A DNA stretch of 64,000 nt from Xanthoparmelia taractica (Eukaryota; Ascomycota; Lecanoromycetes; Lecanorales; Parmeliaceae), in the NCBI GenBank assembly GCA_033085395.1, contig JANQBS010000167.1:1-64000 (forward strand). Reading direction: 5' to 3'. Shown piece by piece: positions 43,855 through 54,878 of the stretch. Positions within the stretch are counted from its first letter, which is position 1. Each line of letters starts with the position of its first letter. The notes under the pieces were generated by a model. That model saw only the letters and a program-made list of their open reading frames with translations. It made no database searches and was not told the DNA's origin. The translations under genes and the position numbers were made by a program.

Positions 43855-45049
43855 GCTCTGATGGCTCAGTACTATCTCGTGACGTAGAGACCGACCGCGA
43901 ATGAGATTGGTATTGACCTGATCTCCCAAAAGTCGGGTCTACCTGGGTCTAGAGGCTCGAAATCTAGTCATGGAAGTTCAATGGAGAACAACTTCTGAAT
44001 TTGCAAAGGAAGAGATTTTGGTTTTCCACTGGTGGGTATGTAGCTTTGGACTGTTCTCACAGTGGTTCTTTCCCTTCCTCAAGCACGTCTTGATAAGCGA
44101 GTCAGTACCGGATACCCAAACTTGTCAATCTCGCGGACCAGTCTTGCTCTCATATCGCTCGCTTGACACCGACTTCTCATAAACGACGCTTTTGCTCAAC
44201 TATTGTGTCTATCATCACTTTCCCCCAACTTCTCAACAAAGCTTTGTCAAAGCCGGTGGTCATTCTCCACATAGGATCTGCCGACTCCCGGCACGCTGAA
44301 GAGCCACTCAAGCTAAGGTCAGCTCAGCCTGCGAAGAAGGATCCACCAGCCTCTTACAGAGAAGAGAGTCTTTCGCAGCGGGCGGCGAAGATGTGATGGC
44401 CAACCAAATCTCAAATCCAGAGTCCGCGCGCCAAGTCCTCGCCGCTCCATAAGTCAAAGAAGGAAGAAGAGATGCGTCCTGCGCCGCAGACTCTATGCAA
44501 GTGACCTTCAAATGAGAAAGCGCCTGAGTCTTCTGTCGGTAGCTATCGCAATGCGGATGGTGGAGGCTCTTCGCCTATTCCTACACCAAACCGCTTGGGC
44601 GTCGCATGAATTAATTGCTGAACGGACTTGCTCGAGTCCGCATACTTTTTCAGCCTCATCTCAGCCGAATGCGCCCCAAGGGTTCGGCACGAAATGTATC
44701 ATACAGGAAATGATATATTTCCGCCGCAGTTCAGAGATTAAGCCCCTTACATGTATGATGACAGGACTCGAGAAGCGCGAAATTCCGAACACATGATGGA
44801 ATTTGAGCTCATGTAATGGGCGGCACGCCGATTTCAAACCACACACAATTGGGTGAATACTCTGGACGTGGGCTTACACCTGCTTGATACTCTAGCTCCA
44901 AGTTGCGGAATAATTGGACAGTTTAGATTCCAGCGGAGCAGGCTGGTTGACAGGAACCAGAGACCGATATGGAAACGCACCTTGACACTCATCTCATCCC
45001 ATCATGAAAGAAGCACGTCCAGAATTCAGAACCCTGTATTCAAACTCCA
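43855..45049. other. Intergenic, nothing supported
   Basis: 1.2 kb. A plus-strand frame at 44163-44396 followed by a MANQISNPESARQVLAAP frame just after it could be remains of one small gene, but no splice sites join them convincingly. The right end holds the 3' region of the oxidoreductase. Confidence 0.4.
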
Positions 45050-46433
45050 TCACCTCAAATCCCACACCCCATCCTCCCCCACCGAAATCTCCACCCCCCT
45101 CCCCTCATCCAGACTCCTCCTCCCCGCCTCCAAAATCGCAGTCGTAGCAACCGTATTCCTCAGCGTCGGCAGGCCCCTCCCATCCAGCTCCTCAAGCGTC
45201 ACCCTCCCCTCCTTAAACGACGTCACCGCATCAACAAACTTCTCAAAACTAATGTAACCATACCCAGTCTGCCCGTTGAAATTCCCTTCTTCGTCCGGCG
45301 CGTATTTCATGTAGAAGGGATTATACCACATGGGCTGGCCCTGCGCGTCGTCCGCGACGTCGTAGCCGCGCTTACCTTGATCGACGCGGATTTCGCCCTT
45401 GGACGCTAGGTCTACGCAGATGATGAGCGACCCGGAAATAAAATAAATAGAATCACGGGCAGAGGGAGGGAATGTCCGTGAGGCCAGCTTACAGTGAAAA
45501 TACTGATTCGAATGCACTCCCGCCTTTTGCGGCGCAGTCCAACTGGCCGTGTACACGCCCGTCGCTCTCCTGCTCGGCTCATCGTGCTTCACCCATTCCA
45601 CGAGCAGCGAAATCGTGTCCTCGGTTCCGGCCACGCAGCCTAGATCTTCGGCCGTGCCCGTGGACGCGCTAGCTGTTACTTTAACGGGCTTGTACTCGGG
45701 CACCATGGACTCGCACACGTCGACGTGGTGCGAGTTGAGGTAGTAGGAGATGTCGCTTTCCTTGCCCGCCCACGCTTTGAACGTCTCGAGCTGGGACTTG
45801 GGCTGGCTCATGTAGCTGTAGAAGTAGTTGAAGTAGCCGAGCGTTTTTGCTCGGGCGCGGGCGTCGGCGTAGGCGGGGTCGAAGCGCTTGTGGTGTTCGA
45901 TGTAGACGAAGACGTTGTGGGTGCGGGCGTGGCGGAGGAGCTGTTGGTGCTCGGAGAGATGCTTGACGGCTGGTTTGGTGATGAGGACGTGGATGCCTCG
46001 TTCGATTGCGTAGAGAGCTATGGGATAGTGGGTCGTGTCCGGGGTGAAGACTGTGATGGCGTCACCGGGAGATAGGGCGTCGATGGCGGTTTTGTAGGAG
46101 TCTGGATCACGGGCTGTGGTGTCTGAGGGGAAGGAAGCGAAGGAGACGTCTAGGTTGTTGTAGACGGAGGAGATGTTCTTTTGGAGATGTTCGCGGATGG
46201 CGGGATACTTTTTGCCTGACGTTCCCACCATGCCCAACTTGCCCACTTTACCTCGCCTTCGCAGGTCGAAGAGAGTCAGTCCCACGACACCGACCTTCTT
46301 GTCGGAACCGGACATGCCGCCACCCACGAACCCGGTCGTGTACTCGCCGGTACCAACCTGGTTCTGGCTTCAGTCTTTGCAAAAGGAGACATGAGACAAT
46401 ACTGCGTACCATGAGAACATTGAGAGGAGCCAT
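45050..46433 (-). CDS. Gfo/Idh/MocA-family oxidoreductase
   Basis: NAD(P)-dependent sugar-type dehydrogenase or reductase of the Gfo/Idh/MocA family; substrate unknown. Three exons (46410-46433, 45493-46357, 45050-45411; introns 52 and 81 bp) give 416 residues. The 24-base first exon supplies MAPLNVLM, completing the Rossmann start VLMVGTGEYTTGFVGGG. LITKPAVKHLSEH (near 140) corresponds to the family's E/TKP segment, whose Lys is catalytic, and EHHKRFDPAYADA follows. The second domain has SQPKSQLETFKAWAG, SYYLNSHHVDVCE and GQTGYGYISFEKFVDAV. The second intron is a multiple of three and open, so unspliced reading gives a false 27-residue insertion after HSNQYFH; splicing restores HYLASKGEIRVDQ. 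I have seen homologs labelled D-galacturonate reductase-like, which I would not rely on. Confidence 0.88.
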
Positions 46434-48118
46434 GCTGACAGAAATGTGAGAGCAGAACGTTATTGCAACTAGGAGCAGTGCTTTTTACCCACACGAAAAG
46501 CTTTCAGTCATTGCACAACGGCTATCTATTTACCTTGCAGTAGATGACCGAAAAAGAAAGCCTGAGAAAGATTTGTGGTAATATACGTCAAATATATAAG
46601 CCCATTGGTCTCTGGTGTCTACAAGAACTCCGCAAAGTCACATCAACGTCGATGTTCCTCGCTTTGGATTTAGCCGGTGATGCCGGGGCGGGCCACCTGC
46701 AGGCTGCTTTACCCCACAGCCAAAACTAGTAGGTTCATGACATTTGTACAAAGTAGGCACAGGTAATATCTCAAGACTCTAATGAATATTTTGAAAGCTT
46801 TAGAAGAAAGAAGGGCGAGATGGAGGAGGCGATGGTTTCGCAGGAAGTTGTCAGCAGTGAAGATGAATTAGCAGGGAAGGTAGGTTCACTGGGTTATGGC
46901 GAAGAGGCGAGAAAACATTTGCGGAGGGTCGGAGATGCAGAATTATTATAGAATTTGGCGGAGAAGACGATAGGAAATGATGAATAATAATGAACAGGCG
47001 TTATGAATACGAAAGATGAAAAAGCATCCCAGAACTGCCGAAACGTGGAGAACGGTAGAAGCGCTTCTTGCATAGCCACAACAAGCCTGTGGCGATCCAG
47101 CCTCCTCGAGAAGTCTCCATCAAACAGCAGCATCTGCATAACCGGATAAGGTGCTTTCCGTACGAAGCCCGGAATCATCGACATTGCCAAGCAACTGCGG
47201 TAGGAAAGTCTACCTTATACCCTCAGCTAATGGTGACTGATATATGGTGGCTCAGGCATGATTACGTTGTCTCCGGGAAAGTCAAAGATTCGTTCGTCGA
47301 CACAGGGCAAAGACTATTGTCGTTCGTCAACGCTGAGTCTTCGCTGCCTGAATGTGCGTGAGACAAAATGTCTGAGTAGAAGAGTGCCCCGCTGAGAGAA
47401 GCGCACCGCCCGTCAAAGTGTAGGCACTCCTTCGTTGAGCAAGGCGGGCATACTGTTTCGGATGCTGCAAGGCATCTAAAAAGATTGATGCCCACCTATT
47501 TCTACTAATTGTAGAAAAGCGTACTCAACAAGAAGCAAGGTACTTAGTAGTTTACTTGCTCGATTTGCTTAAGATGCAGCACTGGTGTAGATGGATCGAT
47601 GAATAATTGGGTCCCCAGAAAAGGCCTTTGAAAAGAAGGGTCTTACTTTAGCCGAGTACTTGGTTATTTAGCATGGGCGCTTGTAGGCTTGAGACTCGTC
47701 GTACTCGAGGTGTATTCTCCACACATTTGCTGGGCTTCCATCATGGCGGCGCGTAGCGTGGTCTTGTTCGATACTCGTGGGTACGACAGCAAGGCTATGG
47801 TCATTTCCGACTTCTTGGTATATGAATTTAACCCTGCGCACCAATGGTGGGCTGTCGATCCTGGAGGCTCCCAAGAGGCACCAGAGGCAATTGCAATTGC
47901 ACAGCCCACTCCAATTCTTGGCGAGCCATCACGCACCACCACTGAATTCTGTCCCTTTGAATCTACAAAGACCGTTCGCCTACTCCGCATCTTCTAATCT
48001 TCCTTCATCAGCCTCCTTCAGCCCATAGCGCCTTGCAACGTCTTACCCTCCCTTACTCTTGCTGCTTACAAGACTTCCAAGGCGTACTCCTTCATCTCGC
48101 TCCTCGACACAGTACAAC
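46434..48118. other. Intergenic; Pmc1 upstream region
   Basis: 1.7 kb between the divergent oxidoreductase and Pmc1 genes, so both promoters are here. Frames at 46894-47190 (minus) and 47689-47997 (plus) have no recognisable domain and poor start contexts. The last 120 bases are rich in CTTCA/CCTTCC and probably form the Pmc1 leader. I looked for calcineurin/Crz1-type elements and saw only weak partial GAGGC words at 47865-47890, which I do not claim. Confidence 0.4.
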
Positions 48119-51100
48119 ATGACCTCTAATAGATTACTCGCCCCTCCAATTTCTACAAGTTTCACAGTTAGTCCATCTGGCATTTCATCTAGCGACTGCA
48201 CTGACATGTCGCAGCCATCACATCATGACACTCCTAATACGACAAGTCCTGATGCCGAGGACGGTACGACGAATATGTCCCTCTCCCTCCAAGTACCTCC
48301 ATCACCATCACGCTCCTTAGGTGGTAGCACATTACGATCCAGAGCAGATTCCTTCAATTCCGAAGCCGAAACCGCAAGGTCGAGAGCGACTTCTGTCAAT
48401 TCGACAACAGAGACCGCGAGGTCGAGAAAGAACTCCGATGTTCATACAATACGCTCAAGATTTGAAGGAGACGACTTAAGTCCCGAAGAAGCCTTGAGAC
48501 CTGACAAATCCAACCAAGAAGATTTTGACGTGCCCAACAACCCATTCGCTTTTTCACCTGGTCAATTGAACAAAACTCTCAACCCAAAATCACTCGCTGC
48601 ATATAGAGCATTGGGAGGTCTGAGAGGTCTGGAGCGAGGGTTAAAAACAGATATAATAGCTGGTTTGAGCGTGGATGAGGTGTCAATATCAGAAAAGATC
48701 AGCTTTGAAGAGGCGACTCAGAGTGCAAGAACAAGAAAACCCCATGACGCAGGGAGAGTCATTGCGCAGGATGTTATGGTGACGGATCATGAAGTCAAAG
48801 GCCAATACCATGACCGGATACGCATTTTCAAGGATAATCGACTACCGACAAAGAAGTCTCTCAGTATATGGAAACTTTTCTGGAATGCCTTCAACGACCG
48901 AGTACTCATAATCCTGACTATTGCGGCGGTCATTTCACTAGCCCTCGGCATTTACGAAGCTACGGGCCAAACGCCAGCTCCTGGGGATGGTCCATCGCTG
49001 GACTGGGTTGAAGGCGTGGCGATCGAAGTCGCAGTTGTGATAGTGGTGCTCGTGACTGGCTTGAACGATTACAGAAGGGAAAAACAATTTGTGGCGCTCA
49101 ATGAGAAAAAGGAGGACCGGCAGGTGAAAGCAATTCGGTCTGGCAAATCGGTCCTGATATCCGTTTTCGATGTAATGGTTGGCGATGTCCTCCACCTGGA
49201 ATCAGGCGACTCCATTCCGGCCGACGGCATTTTAATCAACGGTCATGGCATTAGATGCGACGAGTCTTCAGCCACTGGAGAATCAGACGCAATGAGGAAG
49301 ACTGGGGGTCAGGAAGTCTGGGACCGCATCGAAGAAGGTACTGCCACTTCGAAGCTTGATCCGTTCATCATCTCCGGCAGCAAAGTTCTCGAAGGTGTTG
49401 GAACATACCTCGTCACCTCGGTTGGTGTCAACAGCAGTTTCGGTAAGGTCATGGTCGGTCTGCAGACCGACAACGAAGACACACCGTTACAAGCCAAACT
49501 TGCGAACATGGCCAATTGGATTGGATACCTAGGGACTGCAGCAGCTGGACTTCTTTTCTTCATTTTGCTCATCCGCTTCCTTGCAGGACTTCCGGGCAAT
49601 ACTAGAAGTCCAGCTATGAAAGGCTCAGAATTCCTGGACATACTCATTGTTGCTATCACGATCATTGTTGTGGCGGTTCCAGAGGGGCTCCCTGTGGCCG
49701 TCACTCTTGCTTTGTCCTTCGCTACCAAGAAGATGCTCAAGGAGAACAATCTGGTACGGCATCTACGAGCTTGCGAGACCATGGGCAATGCTACAACGAT
49801 CTGCTCAGACAAGACTGGTACGCTCACACAGAACAAAATGACAGTGGTCGCTGGTACTATGGGTTCCAAAGTCGAGTTCGCCAGGGAGGTACATGCGAGG
49901 GACATAGAACGCAAAGTCATTCCATTTCCCGCCGCCTTTGAGCGGCTGTCGCCGGTTGTGAGAACACTCTTCTTACAGTCATGTGCGATCAACTCTACCG
50001 CTTTCGAAGGAGAGGAGGACGGGAAGAGTACCTTCATTGGCTCCAAGACAGAGACTGCAATGCTCACAATGGCTAAGGAGCAACTTGGCATGGGGCCCGT
50101 GGCTGAAGAGCGGCACGGCGTCGAGATTGTGCAGCTCATACCTTTCGACTCGGATCGCAAATGTATGGGCGTGGTCGTTCGACTCGCGTCGGGCACATAT
50201 CGCCTACTTGTCAAAGGCGCTGCCGAGATACTTCTTGAAAAAGCGACATCAGAACTGGTTGATACCGCTGGAGAAACACTCAGTCAATGCGCTCTTACAG
50301 ACCCCTCCAGAACTCGAGTCTCTGCAAGCATTAGTGAATTCGCTGGAAAATCGCTACGGACCATTGCTATGCTCTACAAGGATTTCCAACAGTGGCCCCC
50401 ACTTGGTGCCCGTACCTTGGATGAAGACAGCACAGCCGCTCTGTTTGACGATGTATTCTGTGATATGACACTCCTTGCTGTCATTGGCATCCAAGATCCT
50501 CTGAGGGACGGTGTCGCGAAGGCAGTGAAGCAATGCCAAGATGCTGGGGTTAAGGTTCGAATGGTTACTGGAGACAACGTCATGACAGCCAGCGCAATTG
50601 CTAAAGAGTGTGGTATCAAAACACCTGACGGGCTTGTCTTGGAGGGACCTAAGTTTCGCCAGATGTCCGGTAAGGACATGGACAAAGCTATACCCCGGCT
50701 TGAAGTCCTTGCTCGTTCATCTCCGGAGGACAAACGCATCCTAGTCGCGCGTCTCAAGCACCTCGGTGAGACTGTAGCTGTCACTGGCGATGGCACGAAC
50801 GACGGACCAGCTTTGAAGACTGCAGATGTCGGCTTCTCCATGGGTATAGCTGGCACAGAGGTTGCCAAAGAAGCCAGCGCCATCATTCTTATGGACGACA
50901 ACTTTTCCAGCATCGTCAAAGCTATCATGTGGGGCCGTTCAGTCAACGACGCGGTTGCTAAGTTTTTACAGTTTCAGATTACGGTCAACATCACAGCTGT
51001 GGTCCTGGCCTTCGTCTCCGCTGTGTCTTCTCCAGACATGCACTCCGTCCTCTCCGCGGTTCAGCTTTTGTGGGTGAACCTCATCATGGACACATTCGCT

Positions 51101-51886
51101 GCTCTTGCTCTCGCAACCGATGCCCCAACCGAGAAAATCCTGGACCGCAAACCCACCCCCAAGCGGGCGGCCCTGATCACGACCAACATGTGGAAGATGA
51201 TTATTGGCCAAGCGATATATCAGTTGGTCGTTACGTTTGTTCTCTACTTCGCCGGCTCTTCGATTCTTGGATATTCGAAGAGCGATACTCTCCGTCAGAC
51301 CGAGCTGAACACAGTAGTGTTCAACACCTTTGTCTGGATGCAGATTTTTAATGAATTCAACAACCGCCGCCTCGATAACGGGCTGAACATTTTCGAAGGC
51401 GTTCACCGCAACGCCTTCTTTATCGTTATTAATATCATCATGGTCGCTGGCCAGGTCATGATTATCTTCGTGGGGGGCGCAGCTTTTCAGATTAAGAGAA
51501 TTGACGGCACGCAGTGGGCTATATGCATTGTATGTGCACTACCGTGCCTTTTGTGGGCCGTAGTCCTACGCTACATACCCGATCGCTATGCCGCAGCAGT
51601 CTTCGGCTTTGTCAACAAGGTCTGGCTTGCGGTGGCACGTCCAGTTCTGAGGGGCCTAAGTGCGGTTTTCAGACCTGTCGCTCAAGCTTGGCGGGTCATG
51701 AGGCGATTCGCGCAACGAACAACCTCGAAAGTCCTGCGTAGGCCGCGGTCCACAGATAAGACCGCAGGCCCAGACGAGGAGTCGGGGCTCGGGATCAACA
51801 TTGCAAAGTTCTCGTCACCCACGTCTCCCGTTTCGCCGGCGGAGCTGCCGCTGCAGCCTCCACCCATCACACTTACGACTGCATGA
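48119..51886 (+). CDS. pmc1: Vacuolar Ca2+-ATPase Pmc1 (P2B type)
   Basis: P-type ATPase that pumps cytosolic Ca2+ into the vacuole and supports calcium tolerance under calcineurin control. Intronless; from the ATG at 48119 the protein has 1,255 residues. A Ser/Arg-rich N-terminal extension of about 250 residues precedes TM1-2. The actuator loop contains CDESSATGESDAM; TM4 has PEGLPVAVTLALSFATKKM; the phosphorylation site is SDKTGTLTQNKM; the nucleotide-binding domain has KGAAEILL; and the hinge has MVTGDNVMTA and TGDGTNDGPALK. TM6 has LLWVNLIMDTFAALALATD. All catalytic motifs are intact. The C-terminal 100 residues are basic, then disordered, and lack an obvious calmodulin-binding helix, as in fungal Pmc1, whose regulatory part lies at the N-terminus. 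Upstream in-frame codons to 48059 lack an ATG. Confidence 0.93.
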   Translation: MTSNRLLAPPISTSFTVSPSGISSSDCTDMSQPSHHDTPNTTSPDAEDGTTNMSLSLQVPPSPSRSLGGSTLRSRADSFNSEAETARSRATSVNSTTETARSRKNSDVHTIRSRFEGDDLSPEEALRPDKSNQEDFDVPNNPFAFSPGQLNKTLNPKSLAAYRALGGLRGLERGLKTDIIAGLSVDEVSISEKISFEEATQSARTRKPHDAGRVIAQDVMVTDHEVKGQYHDRIRIFKDNRLPTKKSLSIWKLFWNAFNDRVLIILTIAAVISLALGIYEATGQTPAPGDGPSLDWVEGVAIEVAVVIVVLVTGLNDYRREKQFVALNEKKEDRQVKAIRSGKSVLISVFDVMVGDVLHLESGDSIPADGILINGHGIRCDESSATGESDAMRKTGGQEVWDRIEEGTATSKLDPFIISGSKVLEGVGTYLVTSVGVNSSFGKVMVGLQTDNEDTPLQAKLANMANWIGYLGTAAAGLLFFILLIRFLAGLPGNTRSPAMKGSEFLDILIVAITIIVVAVPEGLPVAVTLALSFATKKMLKENNLVRHLRACETMGNATTICSDKTGTLTQNKMTVVAGTMGSKVEFAREVHARDIERKVIPFPAAFERLSPVVRTLFLQSCAINSTAFEGEEDGKSTFIGSKTETAMLTMAKEQLGMGPVAEERHGVEIVQLIPFDSDRKCMGVVVRLASGTYRLLVKGAAEILLEKATSELVDTAGETLSQCALTDPSRTRVSASISEFAGKSLRTIAMLYKDFQQWPPLGARTLDEDSTAALFDDVFCDMTLLAVIGIQDPLRDGVAKAVKQCQDAGVKVRMVTGDNVMTASAIAKECGIKTPDGLVLEGPKFRQMSGKDMDKAIPRLEVLARSSPEDKRILVARLKHLGETVAVTGDGTNDGPALKTADVGFSMGIAGTEVAKEASAIILMDDNFSSIVKAIMWGRSVNDAVAKFLQFQITVNITAVVLAFVSAVSSPDMHSVLSAVQLLWVNLIMDTFAALALATDAPTEKILDRKPTPKRAALITTNMWKMIIGQAIYQLVVTFVLYFAGSSILGYSKSDTLRQTELNTVVFNTFVWMQIFNEFNNRRLDNGLNIFEGVHRNAFFIVINIIMVAGQVMIIFVGGAAFQIKRIDGTQWAICIVCALPCLLWAVVLRYIPDRYAAAVFGFVNKVWLAVARPVLRGLSAVFRPVAQAWRVMRRFAQRTTSKVLRRPRSTDKTAGPDEESGLGINIAKFSSPTSPVSPAELPLQPPPITLTTA

Positions 51887-53852
51887 GTTGGGTCTAATTG
51901 GAAGTTTATGGATGTATGAAATGGGATGGCTTGGAAAGCTGTACATATTCTTCATAGCGTTGGCGCTGGCGGATAGCATATCATGATGCATCATCATTGG
52001 GTTGAGGGGTTTCTTTGGGGGGGTTTTTGGGGCATTGGATAAATAGATTGGTACTCGTACATAGTGCGGCCCGCGCAGGGGATAGTTTTGGATTCTCTGT
52101 TAAATATATGGGTATGAAGAAGATTATTCCAGTTTCATTACGTTACAACCTTTGCCTTCTCGTTCACATGCAAGCAAAGATCTCCTCACGGGCCACGAAA
52201 ACGTAGCCTGTGGCATCATCAGATGTGCTGATTTGCTGCACTTCTTGCAACCCTATCAGTCCAGTGCATCCAAGAGCTCATACCCCAACCCAGCACCTCC
52301 GTCAGCGCCATGGTCCAGACTTCCACTCGCTCATATCCCTCCCCCTTCCCTTCCCTTCCCTTTCTCCCCAATCACCCAACCCTTCCCCCTCCCTACTCCC
52401 TCACCTTTCCCGCCCCTACCTCTCAACCCCCGCCCCCCCCCAATATCATCCCTCCCCTTTCCCTCTCTGGTCCATCATCCATTATCCACCCCCGCATTCC
52501 CCTTCACCCCCTTTCCCCATACTTTCCCTACACATTCCCCGATCCCACCCCTTCCAACCGCAAACTCAACTTAAACCATCGCCTACCACGTACCAGCAAC
52601 CCCTATCTGTCTCTCCCTCTCCTTCTTTCCCACATCCACAGACACATGACACATAGCACATAACCATAACCCACCAAGCGAATCTCGTTCTACTCGTACG
52701 CGCTGTTGTGAACGTGCTGCTGCTGTGAAGGCGAAGGATGTAAAGATGTAGAGATGTAAAGATGTAAAGATGTAGGGCTGTGAGGAATGGAAGGGGGGAG
52801 GAGGGTGAAGGAGGAGGTATGTTGAGATGGCTCGTCCGCTCGGGAGGAGTGAGCGGTGGGGCGGATGGAAAAGCGTATGCGGTGAGATTCCGGCTTGGTT
52901 GCAAAAGACAACCCTTCATCGAATACGCATACAGGAAAAAGGGTTTCGCTGCTGTAGATACCTCATTTTTACCTTGTCGTTGCCCTCGTTGCGCGCGAGG
53001 AGAGGTCGAGCACTGCTTGCTGCCTGAACGATCAAAAACCAAGTCGAGTCCAGTCCAGTCAAATCAACTCCGGTCAAAGTCCATTCGGATCAAGTCGAAT
53101 CGGCTCAAATCAAGTCACGCGATGCACTCCACATACCAACCAGCCATAAACAACAAGCATCGAACCATAGCCCCCAACAGCTATGATTCTACTTCCCGCC
53201 TTCCGCCTCAAGCTTGAGCTTCAGCGAAGAGAAGAGGCAAGGAGAGAGCGTGCAGATGGCCAGCTGGTCGTCTAATCTTCTCTTTTTGCGCGTAGATAAG
53301 GTATGCATGGACCGTGTCCTTTGATGCGGGATGCTCGCTGGTGGGGAAGGTAGGGATAGGGAGGGTGCAGCAGTAGGCGGACGGATGTTGGTGGAATGTG
53401 GTGGTAGGGGGGGGGGTTTAACTTGTGGAGAGAGCTTGGAGGGAGGGGAGATATGTTTGGCGACTTGGGGCGAGCGGAGAAGGGAAGGTAAGAGGAGAGA
53501 ATGGAACGATGGATGTAACGGTTGAAGAACAAAGGAGATGGATGAGAAAGGTTGTTGCACATGTTTTCTGTAAGTAAAAAGATGACGGGTATCGACATGG
53601 TCTCTTGTAGAGGGAAGACTGACAATAGCAAATGAACTACATTCGTCTCGTTCTAGTCTTGAAGAATGAAAGAGTCTCCTGCAACGACAATGTGCAAAGG
53701 GGCCTCGAAGATCTCGAATATTACATATGGTACGATGGAATAAAACAGAAGTATGCAGTTACCCTCGTGACATTGCACAGTTACTCCACGACTCCCCCAG
53801 ATACTCCATAGCATCGCTTCTGCATAGTCACCTTTCAGCATGCCAAATACAT
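51887..53852. other. Intergenic with long pyrimidine/purine tracts
   Basis: 2 kb between the convergent Pmc1 and Rab5 genes. From about 52313 to 52660 the plus strand is C/T-dominated with many CCCC runs; from about 53320 to 53480 it is G-rich with a ten-G run. Several overlapping Pro/Ser-rich open frames here are pure composition artefacts. Between them, 52740-52780 has four TGTAAAGATGTAGA-like units in tandem. No gene is supported. Confidence 0.55.
52740..52777 (+). repeat. Short tandem repeat, GATGTAAA units
   Basis: Four near-identical eleven-to-twelve base units of the form GATGTAAAGAT/GATGTAGAGAT stand in a row. It is a minisatellite-like run without coding sense. Confidence 0.6.
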
Positions 53853-54878
53853 CTAGCAAGCGCACCCCTCCTTCGCCCCCTCCGCTCTCTGATTCAAATT
53901 GACTCGGTCCGAGCCCAGCGCTGTTTGTCCCGCGCCAGCACCCGCAGCGCCAGGGCCTTTGGTCCCCTTCATCTGCGTCTCCGGGATCGCATTCGCAATA
54001 GCCGTAAAGACCTCTTGGACATTCACACCCGTCTTCGCACTCGTTTCGAAGGACAGCAGTCCCTCTTCCTCCGCGTATTCCCTCCCCTCCTGTGTGCTAA
54101 TCTTTCTCGCATCGCCACCCTTGTCAGCCGCTGCTTCTCCGCCCTCGGCATCACCTCCCTCGCCGGTACTCGTTTCCCCCGAGGCTGCGGCGGCCTCGTT
54201 CGTAAGGTCCAGCTTGTTGCCTACCAGGGCGATCACGATGCCGGGACTCGCTTGCCGTTGCAGTTCGGCGACCCAGTGTTTGGCTTTCACGAGCGAGGTG
54301 GGCTTGGTGAGATCGTAGACAACGAGGGCGGATTGGGCGTTACGGTAGTACATGGGCGCGAGCGAGGCGAAGCGCTCTTGTCCGGCTGTGTCCCATATTT
54401 CAAATTTTATGATGCGGTGGGGGAGGTGGGATTTCTGGGTCAGAAAGGCCGCTGCGGTTGCATCTATCAGCTTGGCTCTTGAAGGTTGAGGGGGCGGGTC
54501 TTTGGGAATCGAGTATAATGCATGACATTGGAGAGGCGTTCTCAGGAAAATGAGCCTCATGCCTCATGCCACTTGCCAGAAGCAATTTCCGCGGAGGAAA
54601 CTCGCGAGGCATATTTGAGCGGTGTACCACGTACCTCCGATGGTAGGCTCTTTGTTTTCTTGAAAGTCATTATTGACAAAGCGGAGGACGAGGGATGACT
54701 GTAATGCGCAGCAGGTTCATTAGCCAATGATTATCACCATACCAGGGTGCTATGACTATCAGATCATTTGAGGATGAGGCAAATAAAGGACTCATACCTT
54801 CCCGACGGCTGCCTCGCCCAGCAGGACAAGCTTGACACTGCTGCTAGGCTTGGGTGGCACAGCGGCCGAGTCTGCCAT
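53853..54878 (-). CDS. ypt5: Rab5-type GTPase (Ypt5/Vps21)
   Basis: Small GTPase of early endosomes that controls endosome fusion and motility. Three exons (54798-54878, 54635-54698, 53853-54451; introns 99 and 183 bp) give 247 residues. G-motifs in order: P-loop GEAAVGKSS (the exon 1/2 join falls inside it), switch I effector region NKEPTIGAAFLTQ, WDTAGQER, NKLDL and ETSAKTG. The TIGAAFLTQ sequence is diagnostic for Rab5. Between NKLDL and ETSAK is a long Ala/Gly/Glu-rich insertion (about 35 residues, TGEGGDAEGGEAAADKGGD); shorter acidic insertions occur here in other fungal Rab5 proteins. The C-terminus is GCAC, a double-geranylgeranylated CxC motif. Start context and family N-terminus support the ATG at 54878. 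Confidence 0.93.

Noticed and set aside
45412..45492. 27-residue insertion in the oxidoreductase
   Set aside because: It is an intron with good borders whose length is a multiple of three and lacks stops; splicing restores the family sequence.
47865..47890. Crz1/calcineurin response elements upstream of Pmc1
   Set aside because: Only partial GAGGC words occur; short motifs like this are expected by chance.
49309..50214. 301-codon minus-strand frame
   Set aside because: Antisense to the conserved core of Pmc1, where GC-rich coding sequence keeps the opposite frame open.
52152..52663. Three overlapping plus-strand frames of 117-148 codons rich in Pro/Ser
   Set aside because: The C/T tract has no stop codons in any frame, so openness carries no information; no domain or splice pattern.
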